NCBI GenBank assembly: GCA_010015675.1
Contig: ML976995.1
Coordinates: 659,213 to 723,212 of the forward strand
Length of the DNA: 64,000 bases
Direction: 5' to 3'
Source: Byssothecium circinans
Lineage: Eukaryota; Ascomycota; Dothideomycetes; Pleosporales; Massarinaceae
Shown here: in pieces, positions 48,168 through 59,252 of the stretch
How the letters are laid out: the number at the start of each line of letters is the position of its first letter
Position numbering within the stretch: the first letter of the stretch is position 1
Notes under the pieces: generated by a model
Told to the model about the DNA's origin: nothing
Databases searched by the model: none
Seen by the model: the letters and a program-made list of their open reading frames with translations, nothing else
Program-made: the position numbers and the translations under genes

Positions 48168-48598
48168 GATGTGCTATTTTTCGTGATGAATCTCGATGTG
48201 CATGCATGGACTGCGGTCGTAGCGGCCTAAGAAACGGTACGCTTTGGCCACGCTGGTCGCCAAGTCACGTGCGCTATTCAAAACTTCGGAACCTTCAATG
48301 TTGGAAAACAGTAGATGAAGATGATGACCTTGTTGGTAATTTAGTTTTTAGACGACGAAGCTTTTGTTCACAGAGTCGTTTTGTTTGTTTTTAGTGAAGG
48401 CTTGTCGGAGTGCTTGTGATATAATTTCGTTTGGCCGGAAGGATTTAAATGGCAATGGCACAGGATACAATGCAAACTGTGAGAAATTGAACTTGGGTAT
48501 CTTATTTTGAATTATTCTTACATGACGATGGAAGACCTAGTCGACCCAAAAAGGAAAACTATACAGTCATCAAAGTACAGGCGCACAGTAAAGGAAAA
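48168..48598. other. Intergenic
   Basis: About 0.43 kb between two minus-strand genes. It is the PP2C promoter region and the 3' flank of the cyclophilin gene. Confidence 0.55.
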
Positions 48599-50187
48599 TC
48601 AGTCTCGACGGCGCCGGTCATCTCTATCAACCCTCTTGTATCGGTCACGGCTTCGATCCCTTGGTTTGTCGTACCTATCACGGCTGCGCTCCCGTCTATG
48701 ATCGTGATACCTCCCATCATCGCGGTCACGTAGGTCACGCCGGTCACGTCTGGGGCTTCTACTGCGATCCCGCTTCCATCGGTCATCGTGAAACTGCTCT
48801 CGGCGTTCGCGTCTCCGGCCATCATCTCTTCGGTCATTGCCACGTGAGTTGCCGTTTCCGCGAGTCGTCTCCGAGTGTCGGGGTCGGTCCGTTGTATCTT
48901 TGAGTGGTTCTAAACGGTCAGTGACGAGGTTGTCGACGACAGAGTTGTTGGCGATATGCCTGCTAGAGCTGCCGCGGTATTGCTGTTTCTTCTCAAGATT
49001 GTCGATACCACCAAAACCTCCTCCCGCTGCGCGCCTTCGTTTCTTATTGGTGACGTCTCGCCAGTCATCGGCGATCTTCGAAACACTTTGCGAGAAGTCC
49101 ACGTGAATGCGGTGGTCGTCAATGAGAACGCCGTCCATTTTGAAAAAAGCTTGCTCGCAGTCCTTCTGATTCGTGTACTCGATGAAAGCATACTGCAGAC
49201 TGTCGCCCGTCGCCTTGTCTCGGATAATTTCACAGCTGAGAATCTTGCCGAAGCGCGAAAAGATGAGTTCCAGGTCTTCGTCTTGCGTGACTGGATTCAA
49301 CTTGCACACGAAGAGCACGTTCTCTGGCGGTGCGACTTCGGCAAACGGCAGATCGCCGACCATCTCCAGCGTCAACGCCTGCGCGCGTGCTTCGCGTTCC
49401 CGACGCACGCGCTCAAGCGCTTCCGGGTCTTTCTCCTCCTCCAGGACCTCATCATGTCCGACACGTACGGTAGCGAGCTGAGCCGCGGAGGGTACCGGGC
49501 TTTCTGGGGGCTCCACAAGGCCAGCCGGATCGTCATATGGGTCGTCCAAAATCACCGTGTGTAGTATGCGGATATCCTTCAACGGCTGGCCCTTGTCATC
49601 GATAAAGGCGCCATTAATCTTCTCCAACGTATCGAAGCCTTCCACGACGGTGCCGAAGATGGCCGCCTTCCCATCCAAGAAATCAATATTCTGGCCCAGT
49701 GTAATGATGAACTGGCTGCCAGCGAACCGCACGTCTGGGTTGTCCGGCGCGGGCGCTGTGGCCATACTGACGGTGCCCATCTCCGCGTGCTTCAGTTTCG
49801 GTGCGAATTCGGGTCTGAACGTCTTCTTCGCGGGGTTCGAGGGCTCGAGGAGACCCCAGATGGAGCGTCCGCCATCGCTGTCCGTGGACCCGGGCCCAAT
49901 AGGATCGCCGGTTTGGAAGGAAAAGTTGGGTTGGACGCTGTGGACGGGCGCGAAGTTGTAGTACTTCGTCTTACACAGCTTGAGGAAGCTAAAGATCGCG
50001 AACTGTCAGTCTCTACGTTGTGCTCAGCTTGCTTCAATAGACAGCGGGGGCATGCATCAAGTATGCAGAGGGAAAGATGGGGCAGGCGTAGCAATTGGAT
50101 GACTTACTTCTCACAGCATTTCGGCGCATCGTCGACGAGCAAGTCAATGGTCACGTCGCCGAGTGACGTCTCAAGCAGCACCGACAT
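48599..50187 (-). CDS. cyp6: Nuclear cyclophilin with RRM, PPIL4/Cyp6-like
   Basis: Two exons (50187-50108, 49988-48599) encode about 489 aa. The N-terminal cyclophilin domain starts [21 protein letters not shown] and continues [33 protein letters not shown] and [10 protein letters not shown]. An RRM follows at about residues 240-315 ([34 protein letters not shown]). The C-terminal 110 residues are Arg/Asp-rich repeats ([14 protein letters not shown]), as in spliceosome-associated proteins. The family is nuclear and linked to pre-mRNA processing and transcription. The residue matching the catalytic Arg of cyclophilin A (FHRI in CypA) falls in VQPNFSF here, so prolyl isomerase activity is probably weak or absent. 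The domain also carries an insert ([17 protein letters not shown]). Confidence 0.94.
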
Positions 50188-52917
50188 GCTTGGTGTGCGT
50201 TGCGCGATGGAATTGTGTTTGTCGCAAAAGACGCGGAGACGGCCACCGAGAAGCTCTCGCCGCCGCCGGATTTACTTTTTGCCGAGCTAGCGCGAATGTT
50301 TCGTGTGATGTCGAGGTACGTACCACTTCCGCTCGACGCTGTACCGTCGCCTCCACCACCTGTCAATACTTTTGAGAAACCTTGTTCAGTACTTCTTCCA
50401 GCCATTGAGGATTCACCCATGACCTTGTCCCCGTGGCAGTGCCAGTTGCGATTCAAGCCCACCTCAGGCTTACCTAGAGACCCAAGGTACTTGCAGATCC
50501 AAGGCGGGTTCAGATGCAGAACTCCAGGCAGCTGACGACGCTATCTCGTTTGCAATGTGACAAGAGATATTCAAAGGGGGTCAAGCTTTCCTCAGGGACC
50601 CCCCGTTTCTGGTGAGGATCGCGACCTCATCTTGTGCCCCAGGGACGGAAGCACGCAGCACAGCACCGCATGTCGGAAGTTTCAGTGACGCGCCTTATCC
50701 GCTGTACGCTCGAACAACAAATGTATATGCTCGTCCTTCTTGCAGCCGATGGCTCAACGTATCTATTACGCCAATCCCTCTATTTTTGGGCCAAGCCGAC
50801 AAAGGCTCTTCAATGGCTGTCTAAGATCATCGCGTGGACTGTACACAACACCAATTCGACGGTTCTTTGATTGAGCCTCTCTGATTCACTGAGAGGATTG
50901 CAGAAAGTGCACGGCATAGACCGCAAACGCAGACAGGTTCCACCATCACCTGCGATTGCGGAGCCTCTCGTGCCACGATCCTCTGCGGCTTGTGGTTGCT
51001 CTTTGCAGCACTCACTATGAAATGGTCCCCACGAGCCACTTCTGTAACAAGCTCTGTCATCCAGAGCTGTGGGTCTTTGGCGCTGTTGCAAGCCTACCGT
51101 CTCCTTTACGATGGCGTACCTAAATTATGACAGCACAACAGCAATCCTTTCGATCTACAATCATTGACACAATTTCCTGGTCGCATCGAGAACTCTCTGG
51201 TAAATTCCTACTTGTCGACCGACTAATTGAATGTTGGAATATGGCTCGCGGACTATTGTTTGCTACCTTACTCTTGGCCACCAAACGCCATCGAGAATAG
51301 CTATGCATGTCATGCAGCTTGACACGCTAAAAAATGAACTTGAGCAAATCAGGTCATAAGTAATTGTCGATGCGAACAATGAGTCTGACTACTCTTCATA
51401 CGCATCGAAGTTACCTCATCACATATCCTGAATTCACAAAGGTCTGCAAAACCCCGTGCTCCACGCCCCCAGCGATCCTGTGCGAGCTGCGTTTGAGTAC
51501 ATCCCCGTCGGAAGACATCCCCGCGGACACTACCGGTGCCATCCGTCATTCACCTCGCTCGATTCGGGGCATGTGCTAGACCACATACTGTTTACAGGTG
51601 TGCATGTGGAGAGCTCGGCTAAGTGCCCTGTTAGCGCCTACTCTGTCCCCCTCTCTTCTAACAGGAATGTCGTGGCGATATCTCTGCCTATACTGGACGA
51701 CCGCTACTCTATAGCGGTCAGCAAGCCAATCAAGCAACTGCAAGACCCCTTTCGGCGCAGAAAATCTTTCACGGCTTGTCGGTCTGTTTCACCTCATTGC
51801 CAAACGCTAGCTGTGACGTTTGCTAGGCACCTGATCAGCAGCAACGAAGATTGACGGCGAGGTGGGGTGAGATGGTGGCTTTCTTCCTCACTACATCTGG
51901 AGCTGTCGTCATCCTCACTCCCCCGGGAGGAACACCGTATGGTTATAAGTCTCCAATTTCTCTCTTTCTCGACAGTTTGGGTGTGAAATCCCCTCGCTTT
52001 ATGAAGCGCGAGTCACATCCGAACTACTGTTACCCTTTTCTAGACTAGCAGCCCACCGTACCTGACGCTTGATTGCTATGCGGCCTTTTTCGACACGTGC
52101 TGGACAGATCCGCATTCCCCGGTAGCACGGCGCATCATCAAACTGCCGAAAGCGAAAATTCTCCAAGGATCCGCCCATCGCCCCAAGGTTTTACAGTCCA
52201 AGAGTTCAGTCAAGCATTGCGTAGAAGATGAGGAGCACAGGTATGCTCGAATTTGAGCGCACCAAGTGGCTGCGTCCAAAACGCCCTAGTGATAAATGTC
52301 AGCACATATGCCATACATTTAGTGACGCCTCGCCCAAAGACCTACCAGATCTGTATGAGCTTGGACGTCGAATATGCACAGCCTACTAATATATACAGGG
52401 TTCCACGGCGTTGAGAGCTTGCGGCATGCGTCGTTGGCTTGTCGTGCTTTTTGAGGCAAATGTGTTACGTTCCCTGGTTCTGGGCCAGGCACGGGTTACT
52501 GCAGGCTGAGAAGCGAGTGCCCATCTTAGCAGGCTACAAACAACCGCCTAGAGCCTTCTTTACGATAGAGAGCCCGTGAAAGGTATTTTCTTCTGCCACG
52601 TATTGTGAAAGTACCTCTGCGGTGTGTTCTGCCTCTGAAAAGGAATTGTACCGCCCAAAACAGATATATCTTCTCGACGACAAACTGATGTTTTGTTGTT
52701 TCTTTTGTACAGTCTACGTTTCCGAGGGGTAGCTTGTTGGGTTAGGAAGCGTCTCAACGACAATCCGAGAAGGTGGACATTGCTCACTAGCGCTGGAGGT
52801 TCTTATAAATTCTTCAAGCTCTCAAACAGGTACGACACTGTGAAGTGGATTCGGTGATGATTTCATCTTTCCCCTGCCGCACATGGTCTAACCCTCTCCA
52901 CAGGTGAATAGCCAACC
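50188..52917. other. Gene-poor stretch, 2.7 kb
   Basis: Many short ORFs on both strands, none with recognisable sequence or spliceable continuity that I could see. It is the longest apparently empty stretch between genes outside the GAG cluster gap and the A+T-rich tail. The last 100 bp is the leader of the Zn2Cys6 gene. Confidence 0.5.
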
Positions 52918-54291
52918 ATGGAGTTCGAGACAGCATCTCGATACTCCCAGAACCCTGCTATGAGCTACACGCCCCATTACTACTACAACGACCGCAATAT
53001 GCCACTTACAGCTTCATCCAGTGGCATGAGACCCAATCCTCGGGGATATCCTGTCGGCGGTCCAGTCGGCGGCCCACGGCTCCGGACCAATATCGGTCGA
53101 GATGATGGTATGGAGAATGGCCTAGCCAGGCGTAGAATTGCTGTGGCATGTGCGCGTTGCAGAAAGCGTAAGATTCGGTGCAGTGGCGATCCCGGAGACG
53201 GCACTGGATGTAAAAGCTGCAAAGATGCCGGCGTTGAGGCCAGCGTCTGTCAGTTCAACCGAGTTGGATCGAGCGAAGCAACGAGAGTCCTTGAAGGTAT
53301 CAGCATAGCCAATCAGCACGCCATGATGCCAGTCTACAACAACGGAGTGCCTCTTTATTCCAGGACCTCCTACCCACAGCTAGACACCAAGTGGACGGTT
53401 CCTTATCAAACTGGAGAAGAGACTTCGCCGGTGGAGACCTACAACCTCGATCAGCCAAACGCTTACCTACCCAACCCAAATACAATGCTTGCGAGCGTAT
53501 ACGGAAGCTATCGATGGACTCAATCAACTCACGAGCCCGGCTCAGTGTACAGTTCGCAGAGTGTACCCTACATCCAGACCAACGTGAGAGATACTACGAC
53601 TTCAGAAGCCCTATCACCGTTGAACATGACCTCGCTTCAATCATCACTACCCAGCGGTGCTCACTCGCGACTGATGGACCCTTTACCTCAGCGACAACTA
53701 CCCATCCCGCAACCCAGCCCTGCGCAAACGACCCGAAACATAGTTGACCAAATCCAGGATCAGCGACTACGATCCACTCACGGTAGAGTGTTCCCGAAGC
53801 CAGCACTGCCTTCAAGTACTGATCGTGATCCAGCTGCTACGTCTGTTAGTGCTGGAGAATCCACAGTCGGATATTTGCCCACGATTGTCAACGACCCAGG
53901 CACTTCAAGTGCAGGACCACCTCTCAATTTCGGTACTACTTCTCTCCTCACTGCTGTGCCTGCAGCAATACCTACCACGTACTCCAACTTCCGCAACTAC
54001 AACCTCCCAACATCATCCTCGACCGAGGCCCTATCAACAATGGCTCGCCAAAACTCTCAAGCCAATCTATACAGTTTTTCTCCCGATAACAGTTCGAAAC
54101 GCCATTCAGCTGGTGACGCCTCATCCAATGACAACGCTCTTGTCAGTGGCCATCGTTACATGCCATTGAGCCAAACGGAGAGCCAGCCCCACCATCAGGA
54201 TAGCCTCGAAAGCCTCCGCCGCGACTCATACAACAACCGTACTGTTCCTGTTCATCGCGCCTCGACGTCGAACCTCAACCGTAGCTACTGA
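52918..54291 (+). CDS. Zn2Cys6 DNA-binding protein without fungal TF domain
   Basis: A single exon encodes 457 aa. The Zn2Cys6 cluster is at about residues 77-110 (ACARCRKRKIRCSGD through CKSCKDAGVEASVC) with an unusually long third loop of nine residues, as in a distinct subgroup of these proteins. The rest is Ser/Thr/Pro/Gln/Tyr-rich and predicted disordered. The middle-homology transcription factor domain is not present. It is probably a nuclear regulator of unknown targets. The start codon context AACCATGG and a 5' leader ending CCAACC support the first Met. There is no other gene within 1.4 kb on either side. Confidence 0.85.
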   Translation: MEFETASRYSQNPAMSYTPHYYYNDRNMPLTASSSGMRPNPRGYPVGGPVGGPRLRTNIGRDDGMENGLARRRIAVACARCRKRKIRCSGDPGDGTGCKSCKDAGVEASVCQFNRVGSSEATRVLEGISIANQHAMMPVYNNGVPLYSRTSYPQLDTKWTVPYQTGEETSPVETYNLDQPNAYLPNPNTMLASVYGSYRWTQSTHEPGSVYSSQSVPYIQTNVRDTTTSEALSPLNMTSLQSSLPSGAHSRLMDPLPQRQLPIPQPSPAQTTRNIVDQIQDQRLRSTHGRVFPKPALPSSTDRDPAATSVSAGESTVGYLPTIVNDPGTSSAGPPLNFGTTSLLTAVPAAIPTTYSNFRNYNLPTSSSTEALSTMARQNSQANLYSFSPDNSSKRHSAGDASSNDNALVSGHRYMPLSQTESQPHHQDSLESLRRDSYNNRTVPVHRASTSNLNRSY

Positions 54292-55604
54292 GCTCGTTCC
54301 CGATCGAAATCGTCACGCCTGCCATATCGCATGTTTCGACCAGATCCTGTCGCTGGTTTCTTTCGTCGAATTTCAGCCTTTTCATCCACTACGACGACTC
54401 ACCATCATTCCACTTCTTTCGGTTTCGGCTTTGGCGTATTAGAAAGGCAAACAGCTCACTGCTACATCTACTTAATGACCACTGACTTCGGTTCGCTTGC
54501 CGTCGTCTCGGGTTTCGACTTTCAACTTCAGCATCACGGGTATCGACTTCAATGACCATAGGGTCTAATGCACAAAGCAACAAGTCAGTCTCCATATTCT
54601 CCGGTATACCAGGTCGATACAGAACCACCTCCTCATCTCAAGCGCCTCGAGGATTTGCATGGGCGTCGCATCTGTCTCATTTTGGACACGACCAGCTGCC
54701 ATCGACATGACAATTTTTCTGGCCGTGCTTCGTTTATTCTTACCTCTGCGTACTCTTTCGGACCTCCAATGTTCTTGCTATTTCGCAAGTCTGTCATTTC
54801 CATGGCTTGCATTGTCGCGTGCCTTGTACATTTGTTTGTGAGCATGTATCTACGTTTGTGGCATTTCAGTTCTCTTTTTGCTTGAACAACCAAAAGCCCA
54901 TGATATATCAAAGCAAAGCGTGTAATGAGTTCAAAGAATGTCAGTGTAATTTTCTTGCAACACTTTGTACAAATATTGCTACTATTGTATCATGGTACTC
55001 ACTCCAGGTCCATCCTTTGCTCTGTAATTTTACGTTTTTCGCCACTGGCTGCTGCTACTGTGCTCCATCCTCCTTCCCATTCACTCGCTCTTTCGCTATC
55101 ATTTCCCTTTCTTTGTAAACTCGCACGCTTGCATCATCATTCGGGCATATTGGACTGATGATATGGGCACGCGCATGTGTGAGGGATTTTTCAAGGTTGC
55201 AATGCGAAACACAGAAGAGATCATGTGCTACGGATACAGCATTTGTACAGATTATTTTGGGCAAGCTGAGGGCACGAGTGCTTGAATGGGTGGGGGCTAT
55301 ATGGTCATGTATGAAGTACAGAAATGTGATGCCTTTGTCACGGACAGCATAATGTGCGCTGTGTGCTTCACCGACCCACTCAATGTCATCTTGCGCATTA
55401 ATTAGGAAGGTGTGAAAACAACGATCGAGGAAAGCGCGATGAAAATGAATGTGCAGGTAATCCGGACGTCAGCGTCAATGTACTCGACACAGTGCGTCTG
55501 CATCTCTTGTCGTCCGAACATGCAGCGTCTTACTGTCGTTCAAACAAACTTTAACCACTACTCGTAGCTCGAGCTCGCTTCCATTCCCCCCTTTCCCGAA
55601 ACAA
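54292..55604. other. Intergenic
   Basis: About 1.3 kb downstream of the Zn2Cys6 gene. It is T/C-rich up to about 55.1 kb with no supported gene. It ends at the pogo relic. Confidence 0.55.
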
Positions 55605-55605
55605 A

Positions 55606-56231
55606 GGGCAACCCTACATGCCATACTGCGCGTATTTAGCCATCGATTCCTTGCAGCAAGACCCTCCGCATCGTTGCAGTGCTCCTTCTCGCCTACCCAG
55701 TCCGTGGTCGCGGTCTCAAATGCAGTATAACGACCCTATCCTTGCGCCCCTTGGCGATATCGACGTGCGTGCCGTGCGTATGTATCTATTCCCCTCTCGG
55801 GACAATTGGAAAGCTGTGGCAGCGTTTGTAAGCCTCTTGCTGGCGAGGGCGTTCAGCTGCTGATTTAACGCGCTCAGCCTTCTCCTTCTCCCTAACCAGT
55901 GAAGGGCAGTAAGACTCGCAATATACTCTACAAGCTCCAGCTCTTGTTGTGGGCTGAGTTTCTGCCTTTTGACTTCCGGGGCCTCCACAGACTGCTGAGA
56001 GCCCTTGCATCTTCGCGCCAGCGTAGTTCTGTCCACGTTGAATTTTTGCGCATACTTTCTGTATGATAATTGTTCTCCTGGTTCTTGCGATTTCATTGCT
56101 TCAATCACATCGTCAATTGGTGCCATGATGGTAGCGTTATCGCGTGTTGAGGTGGCGTAAGTTTCGTGCTGTGATGTTGGGGTGGCGTCGCCGCACGGCT
56201 CGTATCGCCAATCTCCACGTTAGGTTAGCCC
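55606..56231 (-). mobile_element. Internally deleted pogo-type DNA transposon relic
   Basis: The limits are guessed from a weak inverted repeat: GGGCAACCCTAC at the left end and its imperfect complement (GGGCTAACCTAAC on the minus strand) at the right. In between lies the ORF described next. At about 0.63 kb it is far shorter than a full pogo element (about 1.8-2 kb), so it is a deletion derivative. The termini need alignment to other copies before they are trusted. Confidence 0.55.
55716..56126 (-). pseudogene. pogo-type transposase fragment (HTH N-terminus joined to C-terminal tail)
   Basis: The 136-codon ORF begins MAPIDDVIEAMKSQEPGEQ and continues as the psq-like HTH of fungal pogo transposases (YAQKFNVDRTTLARRCKG, QKLSPQQELELVEYI). 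After about residue 70 the similarity stops. The following DNA, in a neighbouring frame, reads like the Lys/Glu/Ala-rich C-terminal tail of these transposases (EKEKAERVKSAAER), and then back in frame ATAFQLSREGNR. The central CENP-B-type and DDE catalytic regions are missing, so the product cannot transpose. Confidence in the HTH is high; the tail assignment is from memory of family endings. Confidence 0.75.
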
Positions 56232-56934
56232 CAGCCTTTTGCCCGCAGCTTTCCGCTTCGCGCTTGTGCAATGGCTTGTTGCTAACGTGAGCTTCTCGCA
56301 TTATTCATGCACCGACCGACAGGCTTCTTTCCGTCCTATGCTCCAGGAGGACTTACACCAAATCTTCCCATCATGGCCATGCCACTCATGTGGCCGTTCC
56401 TGCTACGATATCATTTCTAAGCTTTCATGTTGTTCCAGACGCATCGCTCAAACTGCTTCATTACGGCTTAGACTTCGGGCCGTACCCCTATGTCAGGCAC
56501 CAACAAGTGCTAGGGTCTTCTCCTAAGGTATTTGTACGGCACAGTTCGGCACTCACGCGCACGGGTGGCTTGGGAATCATGTTCTCTTGTCACCCGCGCT
56601 CTAATTCGTTGCATGCCCACTAAGAATTGTTGTGTAGAGCCTTATTGGTTTGCTCAGGATGCAATTTCCACGCGATTCCGATTTCAGCCGTACATATCCA
56701 CTACGCCCCGAGAGTTCGACACTGAATCTTCTTTATACGCGGGCTTATTTTAAATTACACTCTAGAATAGGATCGAACCGGAACAGCTAGGGAACATAGA
56801 ATAGGATCGAACCGGAACAGCTAGGGAACATTTGAGCGCCATACTGACTGGTATACAAATGCTGGATCCCTCGTCCACAACATATCGAGCATCGTCATAG
56901 ACACATTCATTTTTTCTATTCATCTATTGCCGCC
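56232..56934. promoter_or_regulatory. Upstream region of the FAD oxidoreductase gene
   Basis: About 0.7 kb without a gene. It contains a perfect 34-bp tandem duplication at 56764-56831, 104 bp before the start codon. Confidence 0.6.
56764..56831. repeat. Perfect 34-bp tandem duplication in a promoter
   Basis: The unit starts AGAATAGGATCGAACCGG and is repeated once, head to tail, without any mismatch (56764-56797 and 56798-56831). Confidence 0.95.
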
Positions 56935-58377
56935 ATGCGTTCGTTTATCTCTATCGCCGCCGCTGCGATGGCGGTCCTTCCATGTGCCATCGGAACCCCG
57001 AACCCAGTTCATAAACCATACAACATGGATCCCGACCACTACAAACCGGACCGTGTTGTCAAAACCGATTGTGTAATCATTGGTGGAGGTGGTACAGGCA
57101 CATACTCTGCCATCCAGCTCAAGGACCAGGGCAAGAAGATCATGGTCATTGAGAGCAAGGCTCGCCTGGCGGGCCACACAGAAACCTTCATCGACCCACA
57201 GTCCGGATTCCCCATTGATATGGGTGTGAAGCTTTATCACGACGAGCCCCTAGTGTACAAATGGTTCGCACGCTTCAATCTCTCCACCACCAGGCTCGAC
57301 ATCTCTGCTGGTGCTGCCTCGTCTCAAAGCGTTGACTTCCGGACCGGCAAAATCATTCAAGGTCTCCCGGCTGCCAACCAGACGGCTATAGGTGCGGCTC
57401 TACAACGCTACGCTGCTGTGCTTCAAAAGTATCCTCAACTCGAGGGCGGCTTTTACCTCCCAGACCCCGTCCCCGAAGATCTGTACATGCCTTTCGGACA
57501 GTTTGTACAAAAGTACGACATTGCCGACGCGGTGCAATTCATCTTTGGTATCACCTCCGCTTTCGGTGACATCCTTGAGCTCCCCGCGCTGCAACAATTC
57601 CGCACTCTATCCCTCAGTCTTATAGCTACTACAACCAACTTTCAAACCAGCTCGGTGATGAACAATAGCCTCCTCTTCGAGAAGGCCACCGCCGAGCTCC
57701 TTGCCGCCAAATCGCTACTTCTCTCCTCCAGGGTTCTCGCCACGGAGCGTGTGAGCCAGTCCGGCTGCGTCAGGGTCCTCGTCGACACACCGAAGGGTCG
57801 CAAACTCATCGTCGCCAAAAAGCTCCTCATGACCATCCCACCCACACCGGCTGCCCTCGCCGCCTTTGACACCAACCAAGACGAACTGAGCGTTTTCAAC
57901 CAACTCCAGGCCGTAGGATACTACACGTCCATTATCAGGAACGCTGGGCCAGCCAACGTCACCCTGCAGAACCTCGCCCTTGACAAGCCGTATGCTCTAC
58001 CACCTATGCCGGCTATTTACAACGTCAACCCCACCGTCAACCCGTCTCTCAGCCAAGTCTTTTACGGTACCAAAGTCGGCCAGCTGCTCAGCGACGCCGA
58101 GGCCAAGGCCGCCATCATCGCCGACCTAAAGCGCTATCAGGTTGCCAATGGCCTGCCCAGCACAGAACCCGAGTTCGTCGCGTTTAGTAATCACAGCCCA
58201 TACAATATGATGGTTGGGTCAGAGGCTACCAAGGCTGGGTTCTATAAGCAGTTGTATGCACTGCAGGGGAAGCGGAATACGTTCTGGACTGGAGCGACAT
58301 GGAGGGCGCATGATAGCTCGGCGAGCTGGGCGTTTACGAGCCAGAGCGTGCTACCGGCGCTTGTGGCGAGTTTGTAG
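56935..58377 (+). CDS. Secreted FAD-dependent oxidoreductase
   Basis: A single exon encodes 480 aa. It has a signal peptide (FISIAAAAMAVLPCAIG, cleavage near residue 20), then an FAD-binding Rossmann motif CVIIGGGGTGTYSAIQL with the acidic end VIESK about 20 residues on, and AGHTETF. The layout is that of the flavin amine oxidase / NAD(P)-binding-Rossmann family (beta-cyclopiazonate dehydrogenase type is one related group). Several Asn-x-Ser/Thr sites fit an extracellular enzyme. The substrate cannot be deduced. It stands alone between transposon relics, so membership of a metabolite cluster is not supported within the window. Confidence 0.87.
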   Translation: MRSFISIAAAAMAVLPCAIGTPNPVHKPYNMDPDHYKPDRVVKTDCVIIGGGGTGTYSAIQLKDQGKKIMVIESKARLAGHTETFIDPQSGFPIDMGVKLYHDEPLVYKWFARFNLSTTRLDISAGAASSQSVDFRTGKIIQGLPAANQTAIGAALQRYAAVLQKYPQLEGGFYLPDPVPEDLYMPFGQFVQKYDIADAVQFIFGITSAFGDILELPALQQFRTLSLSLIATTTNFQTSSVMNNSLLFEKATAELLAAKSLLLSSRVLATERVSQSGCVRVLVDTPKGRKLIVAKKLLMTIPPTPAALAAFDTNQDELSVFNQLQAVGYYTSIIRNAGPANVTLQNLALDKPYALPPMPAIYNVNPTVNPSLSQVFYGTKVGQLLSDAEAKAAIIADLKRYQVANGLPSTEPEFVAFSNHSPYNMMVGSEATKAGFYKQLYALQGKRNTFWTGATWRAHDSSASWAFTSQSVLPALVASL

Positions 58378-59252
58378 GCAGACCTTTTGGTATAGTTGAT
58401 GGATGGGTGGGTTTGTGGTATATGCTGATTGCTAGGTAATTACCTTTCATTCTAATTCTAATTCTAATTACATCTGATCGGTTGGTTTGCTGATGCGCGA
58501 ACCCTTCTGCTTGATAGAAGACTTGCTTTCTGTCATTCCGCATTTTCCAGTCCTGTAATCTCTCCTTATTTTAACCCCACATTTTTGAGGTAAATTTATG
58601 GAGTCATGATATCAGAGGTAGATGTGCATTTGGGAAAATATCATGTTATCCGACAAGTATCGATGCGGTGTACTATTCTCGTTGAGTCCTGGTTTACGTT
58701 GTTGAAAGTCGGTCCACGTGATCGGGAGACTGGGAACTATATAATCGGACCGGCTCCCTGGGTCGGACCTCAATCAATCAATTGCTTACTTCCTACTACT
58801 GATAAACTGCTCACTCAATTTCTACTTACATCCGACACCGTGGTCACGAGCTTTCCCGATTCTCCTGGAGACCGGCCTCCAGACGGATGCAATCGACCAT
58901 CCTGGTGCAAGCACCTTCCTCTCGAATGTCTCGTCCGTGGGTGGTTCAATTCCCCCGGGACGTAGACACAACGCTTAGCATCTTGCCAATTGTATCGTCG
59001 ACCGAAGCTATTCCGTCTTCCGGCATTCCCACATTACGAACCCGGATCTGCGCTACATGGAGATATTCGGAAAATCCATTGAAGCAGAGATTTGCTACCT
59101 TGCCCTGAAAGGATACAGTGTTTTGGATTAACTCCTAATAGCGAGTCAAGAGTTCTGATCTCTTCATGGCATTGCACGAACGAAAGCAAGTTGCTCGTGT
59201 ACTGTAAGAGTACGCCATAGATGATGACTACATAGGAGAGCAGGAACGTTGA
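58378..59252. other. Intergenic
   Basis: About 0.87 kb. The missing 5' part of the CorA-like gene might be expected here but is not recognisable. (TCTAAT)n-like sequence occurs near 58450. Confidence 0.5.
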
